Below, piece by piece: positions 6,818 through 14,409 of a stretch of 22,170 nt of DNA (within the stretch, counting starts at the first letter, position 1; the number at the start of each line of letters is the position of its first letter). A program made the position numbers and the translations under genes. This DNA comes from an uncultured Burkholderiales bacterium (GTDB taxonomy: Bacteria; Pseudomonadota; Gammaproteobacteria; Burkholderiales; Burkholderiaceae_C). Location: assembly GCA_903871865.1 (NCBI GenBank), contig CAIQIL010000357.1, positions 1-22,170 on the forward strand, written 5' to 3'. The notes beneath the pieces are model-generated. The model was given only the letters and a program-made list of their open reading frames with translations, did not search any database and had not been told where the DNA came from.

Positions 6818-8510
6818 TGAAGTCCACCTGCAGGCTGTTGACGCCGAACTTGGCACTCGGGTTGTAGATGTTGATGGGGGAGTCGATCGACTTGGACGAC
6901 AGGAAGCGAGCACCGAGGCTGGTGTTGCGGTACAAGCCATAGGTGAAGCCCAGGATGTAACCCTGCACGTTGGTGCCACCCAGACCCAAGTCGCTGTCAG
7001 TGAAAGCATCGACCACCGCGTCAGAGCCAACATGCTTGTAGCCCACCGTGGCCAACCACTGGCCAGGCTCACGCACCTCAGCAGAGCCGAAGCCCAGGCG
7101 GAAGTGGTAGCCGTCAGCACGTCCACCAGGGTTGACGCCTGCGAAGGTTGAGCCAGCACGACGCTGGAAGCTTGCGACACTGAACGCCGTGTTCCGTGCG
7201 TACTCGAATGTCGCCAACAGGCTGTAAGGGCTGAAATGGGTGAACTCGGCGGAAACCGTCAAAACCAATGGACGGAATTCGTAGGCCAAACCGTAATACG
7301 GGAGGCCATTGGATTGCAGGGATGCAAAAGCCGGGTTGGTCTCAAACAGCGTGTTGCCCTTTTGACCCAGCGAGCCTTGGGGGTAGCTGTACTGACCAAA
7401 GCTCGGTCCAGCCACATAGGTGCTGGCGTTGGTCCCCTGGTAGTCAAGGTCTTCACGTCCTGCGATGTTCTGGTAGGAGTAATACGCCAAGCCGCCCTTG
7501 ATGCGGGTGCGCGAATCAATCTGCCAAGCCGAACCCACTTGGGCGCCATAAAGCCAACGCGCGCCACGCGTCGGTGCCGCCTGGTCCCGCAACGGGAAAG
7601 CGCCCACCGTGGCAAACGGTTCGACCGTCGCATCGGTTTGCAACCAACGTGCGGTCACGGCCGCACCATCGAAATTCAGATTCTCACTCCAGACCATGTC
7701 CGTGCTGAACCAGGGGTTGGGCAGGCGCCCCACGTTGAGCGCCAGCCAATCGGCGGGCTCCACCTTGACGAAAGCTCGGTCCACAAACAGCTGGTATTTG
7801 TTGAAATTGTTGCCCAATGTCTGGTTGGTGGAAACACGGTCATCGGCATTGCCGGTGGCCAGTCGGACGCCCACGCCGACCTCATCACTGACCTTGGCCG
7901 TCAGACCCAATCGCAATCGCAGTCGCTCGCGCGAGCGATCGTCGTTGGTGGACGCTCGTGTGTTGTTGTTCGAGTCAGACAGCGCAAATTCGGGGGCACG
8001 CATCAGGCCCTGGCTGGTGTCTGCCACGGACGACTGGTATGCGCTCGCAGCGGTGTTGCTGCCACTTGGCCGATCGCCTTGGTGGCGATACCGGATGTCA
8101 CCGTCGATCTTGATGCGGTCCGTCCAGGCAGGCGTGGCATTCGGCACACCCCAACGCTCGGCACGGGCCTGGGTCAGCACCTCTTCCTTGATCTCGTTGC
8201 GGATCTGGGCCTTCATGGCCTCGGACACGTAGGGCACGCGCTGCACGGGCTTGCCCGCGGCGGTGGTTTCGGGCTTGGCTGCGGGAGCGACGGCCTGGGC
8301 CGCCTCGGCGCGCGCACGGGCCTGCTTGAGCATGGCATCGGCGGCTTCGCGGGTGAGGACGCCCTTGTCCACCAAGGCATCGATCAGGCCGATGGTGGTC
8401 TGGCGCAGGGCCTCCAAGGACTCTCGCTCGTCGGCATGGGCGACCTGTGCGGACACGGCCAGGCTCAGGGCGGTCAGGCTCAGCCACAGGGGCTTGCGGG
8501 TGTGTGTCAT
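6804..8510 (-). CDS. Putative outer-membrane porin (Porin_5-like) with N-terminal periplasmic helix
   Basis: This is a 568-residue outer-membrane beta-barrel. It has a signal peptide (MTHTRKPLWLSLTALSLAVS, cleavage after AHA at residue 26) and an N-terminal helical stretch (about 27-75) with LIDALVDKGVLTREAADAMLKQ, like the coiled-coil heads of OprP/O-type porins. An Ala/Pro linker and an amphipathic segment (MKAQIRNEIKEEV) precede the barrel, which starts near KIDGDIRYRHQ and shows repeated alternating strands. The last residues are QVDFNVRF with a terminal Phe, the usual BAM assembly signal. No TonB-dependent plug domain is visible. A TTG at 8531 could extend the protein by seven residues, but the ATG at 8510 gives a normal signal peptide. 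It lies 17 bases after the TonB-like gene in the same operon. The solute is unknown. Confidence 0.9.
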   Translation of the reverse strand: MTHTRKPLWLSLTALSLAVSAQVAHADERESLEALRQTTIGLIDALVDKGVLTREAADAMLKQARARAEAAQAVAPAAKPETTAAGKPVQRVPYVSEAMKAQIRNEIKEEVLTQARAERWGVPNATPAWTDRIKIDGDIRYRHQGDRPSGSNTAASAYQSSVADTSQGLMRAPEFALSDSNNNTRASTNDDRSRERLRLRLGLTAKVSDEVGVGVRLATGNADDRVSTNQTLGNNFNKYQLFVDRAFVKVEPADWLALNVGRLPNPWFSTDMVWSENLNFDGAAVTARWLQTDATVEPFATVGAFPLRDQAAPTRGARWLYGAQVGSAWQIDSRTRIKGGLAYYSYQNIAGREDLDYQGTNASTYVAGPSFGQYSYPQGSLGQKGNTLFETNPAFASLQSNGLPYYGLAYEFRPLVLTVSAEFTHFSPYSLLATFEYARNTAFSVASFQRRAGSTFAGVNPGGRADGYHFRLGFGSAEVREPGQWLATVGYKHVGSDAVVDAFTDSDLGLGGTNVQGYILGFTYGLYRNTSLGARFLSSKSIDSPINIYNPSAKFGVNSLQVDFNVRF

Positions 8511-8527
8511 GGCTAAAAACTCAGAGT

Positions 8528-9226
8528 TCAACCGGTCATGCGGTTGGTGATGCGTAAACGGATGGGTTGGACCAGGTTGGCAGGCACGTTGGCGATCGGT
8601 GGCAGTTGACCCAGGGCCTGACGAAGCACCTCATCAGACTTCTCATCGCCCGTCGAGGACAACAGTTCGATGCGCAACTCGCCAGCGGGTGACACCCAGA
8701 CCTGCACATTGACGCGGTAATCGGCGATCTTGGCCTTGGCATTGCGAGCCAAGGCCGACTGAACGTGACGCTGCAACTGTCCATTGAAGAGCGCGAACTG
8801 CAGCTTGCCGCCACCGCCGATGCCCGTGCCCGGATCACCCGCGATGTAGTCTTTGGACACGCTGCCGGAACCGAAAGCGCTCGGGCCATCGCCTGCCGCG
8901 CCTTCCATCTTCAACTGCTCCGGCTCGGGCGCCTTGTCCAGCGGCTTGGGCTGGTCTTCCTGAGGCTGGGGCTTTTGCTCCTTGACCTCGGGTTCGATTT
9001 TCTTGTCGGGCGGCGGCGGGGGCGGCGGCGGGGGCGGCGTGTCGGGCAGCACCGCGATCTTCACGGTCTGGCGCTTGGGCTCGCTGCTGCCGCCCTTGAG
9101 GGACTTGACCGCGAACCAGCCGCCGGCCAGCAAGGCCAGGGCCAGGATGGCGGGCACGATGAAGCGCTTGGCAGACGGGGCCTCTTGGCCCTCGTCCAGG
9201 GCGTCGTCCTGACGGGGTTCGGTCAT
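8528..9226 (-). CDS. TonB-like energy transducer protein
   Basis: This 232-residue protein has TonB architecture. A cytoplasmic N-terminus of about 20 residues leads to one membrane segment (about 22-40, FIVPAILALALLAGGWFAV). A periplasmic Pro/Glu/Lys-rich arm follows, with ten consecutive prolines (64-73) and KPQPQEDQPKPLDKAPEPEQ. After a Gly-rich hinge (about 110-140), a C-terminal domain resembles the TonB/TolA C-terminal fold (LQRHVQSALARNAKAKIADYRV, VWVSPAGELRI, then VQPIRLRITNR). GAGGA lies six bases upstream of the ATG and overlaps the stop of the preceding ExbD gene. It would carry energy from the ExbB/ExbD pair to an outer-membrane partner, here probably the adjacent porin or another surface protein. 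The C-terminal domain is not a textbook TonB sequence, so the partner is uncertain. Confidence 0.88.
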   Translation of the reverse strand: MTEPRQDDALDEGQEAPSAKRFIVPAILALALLAGGWFAVKSLKGGSSEPKRQTVKIAVLPDTPPPPPPPPPPDKKIEPEVKEQKPQPQEDQPKPLDKAPEPEQLKMEGAAGDGPSAFGSGSVSKDYIAGDPGTGIGGGGKLQFALFNGQLQRHVQSALARNAKAKIADYRVNVQVWVSPAGELRIELLSSTGDEKSDEVLRQALGQLPPIANVPANLVQPIRLRITNRMTG

Positions 9227-9235
9227 GGCGCGTCC

Positions 9236-9637
9236 TCAGGTGCCGATGCGGGCTGTCACCAACCCCATCGACACTTCCAGCTTGTTGCACAGGTCGATGA
9301 CCGACACCACCTTGGCGTACTGGGTGCGCCCATCGCCCTTGATGGCCACGCTCATCTTGGCGTCTTCGGCCTTGGCCTGCTGCAGGCGCGACTCCAACTC
9401 GCCCATGCTGACCGACACACCGTTGAGCATCAGCGCCCCGTCGGGCATGACCTGCACGATTTTGAGCGGGTGCTTCTCGGTGGACGGCTTGTTGCTGGGC
9501 TTGGGCATGCTGACATGCAAGCCCTGCACAGACGCGGTGGTCATCAGGATGAAGACAACCAGCAGCACGTACGCCAAATCGAGCATCGGCGTGACGTTGA
9601 TGGAGTCGTAAGGTTTGGTTTCGCTTTGAACTTGCAT
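9236..9637 (-). CDS. ExbD/TolR-family biopolymer transport protein (second of two)
   Basis: This 133-residue protein has one N-terminal membrane segment (about 19-35) containing NVTPMLDLAYVLLVVFI. Asp20 corresponds to the proton-carrying aspartate of ExbD/TolR. The periplasmic domain has the usual family pattern (LKIVQVMPDGALMLNGVSVSMGELESRL, then VAIKGDGRTQYAKVVSVIDLC). AAGGAG lies seven bases before the ATG. It starts 12 bases after the other ExbD gene and ends nine bases before the TonB-like gene. The two ExbD copies share nearly the same membrane segment but diverge clearly in the periplasmic part, so they are probably non-redundant. Confidence 0.95.
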   Translation of the reverse strand: MQVQSETKPYDSINVTPMLDLAYVLLVVFILMTTASVQGLHVSMPKPSNKPSTEKHPLKIVQVMPDGALMLNGVSVSMGELESRLQQAKAEDAKMSVAIKGDGRTQYAKVVSVIDLCNKLEVSMGLVTARIGT

Positions 9638-9649
9638 CTCAGCGCTCCT

Positions 9650-10057
9650 TCACTGCAAGCGCTTGGTCGCCAGACCAATTTCGGTGATGTCCAGGCGCTT
9701 GGCCACTTCCAACACCTCCATCACCTTGTCGTACTGGGCTGCGGCGTCGGCCTTGAGCACCACAGGCAGGTTGGGGTTGGCCGCCTTGTACTGCGCCAGG
9801 TTGGCCTGCAACTGGTCGATGCTCACCGGGTAGGCGTCCAGGAAGATCTGACCATCGGCGGTGATGGTGATGCCGCGCGTCTGGGGCTTGGCCAGGTTGT
9901 TGGCCGCCTGCGTCAGCGGGGGCGTCACCTTCACGCCTTGAACCGAGGCGGTCGTCATGATGATGAAGACCACCAGCAGCACGTAGGCGAGGTCCAGCAT
10001 GGGCGTGACGTTGATGTCGTCGTACGCCTGCAGATCGCCTTTGACGTCACCGGCCAT
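9650..10057 (-). CDS. ExbD/TolR-family biopolymer transport protein (first of two)
   Basis: This is a 135-residue protein from the preferred start. It has one membrane segment with DDINVTPMLDLAYVLLVV; the conserved aspartate is Asp22, and the periplasmic domain follows (ITITADGQIFLDAYPVSIDQL, VVLKADAAAQYDKVMEVLEVA). An ATG at 10069 would add four residues but has no ribosome site, whereas the ATG at 10057 has GGAG six bases upstream, so it is chosen. It lies between the ExbB-like gene (29-41 bases before) and the second ExbD gene. It should form the proton channel with the ExbB-like protein. Confidence 0.94.
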   Translation of the reverse strand: MAGDVKGDLQAYDDINVTPMLDLAYVLLVVFIIMTTASVQGVKVTPPLTQAANNLAKPQTRGITITADGQIFLDAYPVSIDQLQANLAQYKAANPNLPVVLKADAAAQYDKVMEVLEVAKRLDITEIGLATKRLQ

Positions 10058-10098
10058 GGCTTGCTCCATAAGGGGTCATGGTTGCAACCGGGCTGATG

Positions 10099-11796
10099 TC
10101 AGCGCGCACCGTAGGTCTCGGCCACGCGGGTCACGAACTCGTCCACGAAGATGCTCATGTCCGAGGAGATGTTCTTGATGCGGGCGGCGAGGTAGTTGTA
10201 GCCAAACAGCGCAGGGATGGCAACAGCCAGACCGGCCACGGTGGCCAGCAGGGCGGCGGCGATGCCGGGCGCAATGGCGTTCACGTTGACGTCGCCAGCA
10301 GCCGCGATGGCCGCGAAAGTGATCATCACACCCACCACCGTGCCCAGCAGGCCCAGGAAGGGACCACCCGAGATCGCGATGGTCAGCAGCACGATCTTGC
10401 TGTTGAGGGTGTGGCTCTCGCGGATCAGGTCGGCGTCGATGGCGGCCTTCACGGCGTCGATCGAAGCGCCACCCAACGGTGCTGCACCGGCCACGCCCAC
10501 ATCGCGCTTCTTGAGCTCGCGCATGCCGGCCTCGTACAGGCGTGCCAGTTGCGAGTGCTTCATGCCCTTCGTGGACACCGTGAGCACGTCCTTGGCATCG
10601 CGGAAGCCCGCCAGGAACTTGAGGTTGTCTTTGTCTGCGCGCCCCACCAGCACAGCCTTGTCATACATGACCCAGGCGGCGATGACGAACATGATGCCCA
10701 GGATGATGATGACGACCCAGGCGTCGGTGGTCAGGTTGTTGACCAGGATGGCGAAGTGACTGGGTTCGCCGCCGCCCTCGGCTTTGGCGCTGCCTTCGGT
10801 CTCCGTGACGGCAGCCACCAGCTTGGCATCTGCGCGCTGCGCGGCAGCAGCCAGCTTCAGCCATTCGGCACTGCGCACCGAGGCAGCCACCTCCAGCTGA
10901 TCCAGCAAACCGCGCACACCCTCGCCCAGCACCACGGTGCCCTCGATGGCGGGCGCTTGACCCAGATCGGCAGACGCTGCGGGCTCACCATTGAGGTAGA
11001 GGCTCAGCTTGCCACCGCCCACGGTCACGGCCACATGGGCCCAGGCGGAGGCAGGCAACTCGCCGCCGGCAGCACTTGCACCACCCAGCCGCGCAGCCAG
11101 CTTGCCGCCATCCAGCGAAATGCTCAGTGCCCCTTGCTTGAAAATCGTGCCGGCCGCCGCTTCCGGCTTGATCCACAGGCTGACGCTGTAGGGGTTGCCC
11201 GATGTTGCCTTGAGCTTGTCGCTGCTGATTTGCACCGGCGCACCGTCGAGCTTCAGCGAAGCACCGATCTGACCATTGGTCTCACGGGTCACAGGGCCAG
11301 TGGTTTTGATCTGGCCGGAGGCATCGGCAGCCTCGGGCGTTTTGTCAGACCAGCTGAAAGCAGCCAGCATGGCGCCGTCGAAGATCGCGGCGGAACCTGC
11401 TTCGGCAACAGCCTTCTCGTTGCCGGCGTAGACATGGACCGTGTTCTTGTCCGTGCCCGGCGCGACGCTGGGCAACTGCACCCAGATGACGGCCAACTCG
11501 TTGGCCCCGTCGAAACGCTCGATCCAGTATTTCAGCGGCGTCTTGTCGTCGGCGCCCACCACCCGCAGGTCGGAGCCGTCCGGCTTGGCGCTGAGGAAGT
11601 CGAAGTTGCCGGAGTGCAAGCGCACGGGCACCACCACGCCCGACAAAGCCTCTTTGGTTTCCACGCCTTGTGCCGAGGTGTTCAGCGTCACTTTGGTGCG
11701 CTGTTTGAAGTCACCATTCCACCAAGCATGGGCAGACGTGGAAAACAGGCTTGCGCACAACGCAGCCAGCACGATGGATTGTTTGACAGCTTTCAT
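10099..11796 (-). CDS. ExbB/TolQ/MotA-family proton channel with secreted DUF2341 and LamG-like ectodomain
   Basis: This 565-residue protein is more than twice the length of ordinary ExbB. It has a signal peptide (cleavage after AHA at residue 24) and a DUF2341-like domain (about 25-130) starting WWNGDFKQRTKVTL. A concanavalin/LamG-like domain follows (about 140-310: SLKLDGAPVQISSDKL, NPYSVSLWIKP, AWAHVAVTVGGGKLSLYLNG). After a linker comes the channel module, with TM1 at about 359-380, a cytoplasmic domain, then TM2/TM3 (about 468-535) with the family signature GPFLGLLGTVVGVM. The ectodomain would lie in the periplasm. The ribosome site is weak (GGAT before the ATG). It is the first gene of the six-gene operon. 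LamG-like folds commonly bind glycans or proteins, but the ligand here is unknown. Confidence 0.93.
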   Translation of the reverse strand: MKAVKQSIVLAALCASLFSTSAHAWWNGDFKQRTKVTLNTSAQGVETKEALSGVVVPVRLHSGNFDFLSAKPDGSDLRVVGADDKTPLKYWIERFDGANELAVIWVQLPSVAPGTDKNTVHVYAGNEKAVAEAGSAAIFDGAMLAAFSWSDKTPEAADASGQIKTTGPVTRETNGQIGASLKLDGAPVQISSDKLKATSGNPYSVSLWIKPEAAAGTIFKQGALSISLDGGKLAARLGGASAAGGELPASAWAHVAVTVGGGKLSLYLNGEPAASADLGQAPAIEGTVVLGEGVRGLLDQLEVAASVRSAEWLKLAAAAQRADAKLVAAVTETEGSAKAEGGGEPSHFAILVNNLTTDAWVVIIILGIMFVIAAWVMYDKAVLVGRADKDNLKFLAGFRDAKDVLTVSTKGMKHSQLARLYEAGMRELKKRDVGVAGAAPLGGASIDAVKAAIDADLIRESHTLNSKIVLLTIAISGGPFLGLLGTVVGVMITFAAIAAAGDVNVNAIAPGIAAALLATVAGLAVAIPALFGYNYLAARIKNISSDMSIFVDEFVTRVAETYGAR

Positions 11797-11995
11797 GGCA
11801 TCCAGTGGTCACAAGGGCAACCACGGATTGTCTGCAGAGCATGTGTCGAACCAACGCGCGCACCATGAGTCAATCAGATCACCCCAAAAGCCAACCCATC
11901 GACACGCAACCGTCACAAATCGCGAAAGACCTTCATCCCCCCTCAAACGCAGGTTTCCAGACTCTGTCAAATTTCTGGTGCAGTCGGTGACTAGC
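11797..11995. other. Divergent intergenic region between the exb operon and the glycosyltransferase gene
   Basis: About 200 bases separate two divergent start codons, so both promoters should lie here. On the minus strand there are two -35-like hexamers, TTGACA (11965-11970) and TTGACT (11868-11873), neither followed by a good -10. No clear promoter was found for the plus strand. No hairpin terminator or small gene was found. The glycosyltransferase reading frame happens to be open through this region and into the exbB-like gene, but nothing supports translation there. Confidence 0.6.
11942..11970 (-). promoter_or_regulatory. Candidate promoter for the exb/tonB/porin operon
   Basis: On the minus strand, TTGACA (11965-11970, identical to the sigma-70 -35 consensus) is followed after exactly 17 bases by TTTGAG (11942-11947), a weak -10. 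If real, the transcript would carry a leader of roughly 140 bases before the exbB-like ATG. The weak -10 suggests either an activator-dependent promoter or a chance match. Confidence 0.25.
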
Positions 11996-14338
11996 ATGCA
12001 CCGCATGTCACGCTCCAACACTCCTCTGTCCGATGCGACAGACCCCATGGCCAAGCAGCGCTTGCAAGAAGCGCTGATGCACTTCCAGTCTGGCGACACC
12101 ACGCGGGCCGAGGCCATGTGCAAATCGATCCTGCGCAGCTCACCCCACTTGGAAGCCGCACACGTTCTGCTCACTCGCGCTCAACGAGTTCAAGGCTTCA
12201 ACAAGCATGCATTGCAAAGCTGCAGGGCAGGCATCCGCGCGCTGCCAAAGTCACTTCCCTTGCTCATCGAGCTGGCGCTGATCCAGCGCAGCAGTGGGCG
12301 CCTGGAAGACGCACAGGCCACCTACCGACAAATCCTCGCGGTCGAGCCAGACAACACCACAGCCCTGCACAACCTGGCCAACCTGCTGCAAGCCACTGGC
12401 GCGCTGGACGATGCGGAATCGCTGTACCGCAAGGTGCTTGCACTGCAGCCACAGATGGCTGCTGCGAATTTTGAGCTGGGCAACGTCCTGGCCGCTCGCC
12501 AGGAACCTAGCGCAGCGCTGCTGGCGTGGCAACGCGCGGTGCAGGTACAGCCACAGTTGTCGCAGGCGTGGTTCAAGATCGGTGAGGCATTGCCTGACGG
12601 CCGCCGCGACGAAGCCATGAATGCTTTGCGCACGGGCTTACTGCACGACCCCAACGACGCACGAGGTTTGTCGCTTCTTTCCAAGTTGCTCAGTGATTCT
12701 GGGCGATCCGCCGAGGGCGAGCAGTACGCGCTGATGGCACTGCGCATCGATCCGAAGCTACCCCTGGCTCATTACGCACTGGGGTTGGCTTGCAGAATTC
12801 AGGGTCGCACAGATGCAGCCTTGAATGCTTTGTCCGTGGCAGCCCGTACCAGCGATGTGGCCGCTCTGCGCAATGAGGCCGTCTACCTGCAGACCCTTTG
12901 CCACATCGATCAGAAGCGCTTCAGCCTGGCCTTGCCATTAGCGGAGGCGCTCATGCCCATGAGCCAAACCGATCAACAACGAGGTGTGGCCCATCACCTG
13001 ATCGGCTCAGTCCTGTTCGATGCAGGCCGAGTCCCTGAGGCGCGTGAGCACTTTGCCGCAGCCGTGCGCATCTCGCCCAACTTCATACAACATCGCATCA
13101 GTCATACCGCCAACGCCCTGTACGTGGACGAAGACAGCGGCCAAGCACACCGTGCTTTGGCTGAACACCTGCTTGGAACGCTGGATGTTCAGCCAGCGCG
13201 GCCACCAGATGTCACATCCACCACCGGACAAGTCGGCGCTGAGTTTGAGCCCCCCCGCCGGATCAAACTGGGGTGGTTGTCGGGCGACTTCAGACTCCAC
13301 TCATGCGCCTTTTTCTTGGAGCCATTGCTTGAGAAGCTCGACCCGAACACCTTCGAATTTTTTGCCTACGACACAGGGTCACGGATGGATGCGGTGATGG
13401 CCCGCTTTCAGCAACTGATTCCCAACTGGCGCTCCGTGGCCCACCTGCAGGCGGCAGATTTGGCGCAAACTATTGCGGCAGACCGACTGGACGTGCTAGT
13501 CGACTTGGCTGGTCTGACCGACGGGGGGCGCATTGAGGCGTTGGCCGCACAGCCCGCACCCGTGCAAATGAGCTGGCTGGGGTACCTTGGAACTTCAGGA
13601 CACCCTGCCATTCAGTACCGGCTGACAGACCGTTGGGCGGAAAGCCCGATCGGTCCGGCCTGCTCGGTCGAGCAGCCCATTGTGCTGGAGCGACCATACG
13701 TGTGCTACCGCGCGCCAGCCGATGCGCCTGACGTTGCGCCCTTGCCAATGCTGAATGGCGAGGGACCTGTCTTTGGATCATTCAACGTGCTGAGCAAGCT
13801 CAGCGATCACACTGTGGCTCTGTGGTCGACCGTACTGCATGCCATCCCCAACGCCCGCCTCCTGTTGAAAACCATGGCGCTGGCCGACGAAGCCGTGAAG
13901 GCGCATACCCTGGCGCGCTTTGCAGCGCAAGGCATCCACGCCGATCGCCTGGAACTGATGGGCTGGGCAACAGAGGTCAAGAACCATCTGGAGCTTTACC
14001 ACCGTGTGGATGTGGCACTGGACCCATTCCCCTACAACGGCGTGACCACCACCTGTGAGGCCTTGTGGATGGGCGTGCCTGTGGTGAGCCTGGTGGGTCA
14101 GACGATCTGCAGCCGACAGGGGCACACCTTGCTGCACGCCGTTGGATTGACCGAATTGGCTTGCCTCAACGACGACGACGTGGTCAAACGCTGTGCTGCG
14201 TTGGTCAGCGATAGGCATGCGCTGGCTGAGTTGCGCAGCCAGTTGCGTGACCGCATGGCCAACAGCCCACTGTGCGATACCGCCGACATGGCCAACGCAT
14301 TCACCAAAGCCATACACAGTGTGCTGAAAGCAGGCTGA
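11996..14338 (+). CDS. TPR-repeat GT41 glycosyltransferase (SPINDLY/O-GlcNAc-transferase type)
   Basis: This 780-residue cytoplasmic protein has tetratricopeptide repeats over about residues 20-370 (for example NTTALHNLANLLQATGALDD and HHLIGSVLFDAGRVPEAREH). A GT41 catalytic half follows, with the family landmarks in order: IKLGWLSGDFRLHSCAFF (His435, equivalent to the conserved His of OGT), DVLVDLAGLTDGGRIEALA, PAPVQMSWLGYLGTSG, FGSFNVLSKL (Lys601, the UDP-binding lysine position), LDPFPYNGVTTTCEALWMGV and GQTICSRQGHTLLHAVGL. It would transfer a sugar from a nucleotide-sugar to Ser/Thr or Asn of a protein. The ATG at 11996 has GGTGA five bases upstream; an ATG at 12005 is also possible. It is convergent with the giant adhesin gene, its most likely substrate by analogy with HMW1C. 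Sugar and target are inferred, not shown. Confidence 0.92.
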   Translation: MHRMSRSNTPLSDATDPMAKQRLQEALMHFQSGDTTRAEAMCKSILRSSPHLEAAHVLLTRAQRVQGFNKHALQSCRAGIRALPKSLPLLIELALIQRSSGRLEDAQATYRQILAVEPDNTTALHNLANLLQATGALDDAESLYRKVLALQPQMAAANFELGNVLAARQEPSAALLAWQRAVQVQPQLSQAWFKIGEALPDGRRDEAMNALRTGLLHDPNDARGLSLLSKLLSDSGRSAEGEQYALMALRIDPKLPLAHYALGLACRIQGRTDAALNALSVAARTSDVAALRNEAVYLQTLCHIDQKRFSLALPLAEALMPMSQTDQQRGVAHHLIGSVLFDAGRVPEAREHFAAAVRISPNFIQHRISHTANALYVDEDSGQAHRALAEHLLGTLDVQPARPPDVTSTTGQVGAEFEPPRRIKLGWLSGDFRLHSCAFFLEPLLEKLDPNTFEFFAYDTGSRMDAVMARFQQLIPNWRSVAHLQAADLAQTIAADRLDVLVDLAGLTDGGRIEALAAQPAPVQMSWLGYLGTSGHPAIQYRLTDRWAESPIGPACSVEQPIVLERPYVCYRAPADAPDVAPLPMLNGEGPVFGSFNVLSKLSDHTVALWSTVLHAIPNARLLLKTMALADEAVKAHTLARFAAQGIHADRLELMGWATEVKNHLELYHRVDVALDPFPYNGVTTTCEALWMGVPVVSLVGQTICSRQGHTLLHAVGLTELACLNDDDVVKRCAALVSDRHALAELRSQLRDRMANSPLCDTADMANAFTKAIHSVLKAG

Positions 14339-14356
14339 ATTGGCACTGCACGGCGC

Positions 14357-14396
14357 GTAAAAACAAGAGGCCGCATGGATGCGGCCTCTTTCTTTT
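14357..14396. terminator. Bidirectional intrinsic terminator between convergent genes
   Basis: A perfect 12-bp inverted repeat (arms AAGAGGCCGCAT at 14365-14376 and its complement at 14379-14390) is followed by TCTTTT on the plus strand. It is preceded by TAAAAAC, which gives a T-run on the minus strand. It lies 26 bases after the glycosyltransferase stop and 20 bases after the adhesin stop on the other strand, so it should end both transcripts. Confidence 0.92.
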
Positions 14397-14409
14397 CTCG
14401 GTGCGGTGC

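Noticed and set aside
6818..7180. Upstream extension of the coiled-coil protein inside the porin gene
   Set aside because: It would remove the signal peptide from the N-terminus, has shadow-frame composition, and the ATG at 6817 has a good ribosome site.
11441..11995. In-frame upstream extension of the glycosyltransferase gene
   Set aside because: It overlaps the N-terminal coding part of the exbB-like gene in antisense, looks nothing like TPR sequence, and the ATG at 11996 has a ribosome site and gives a normal TPR start.
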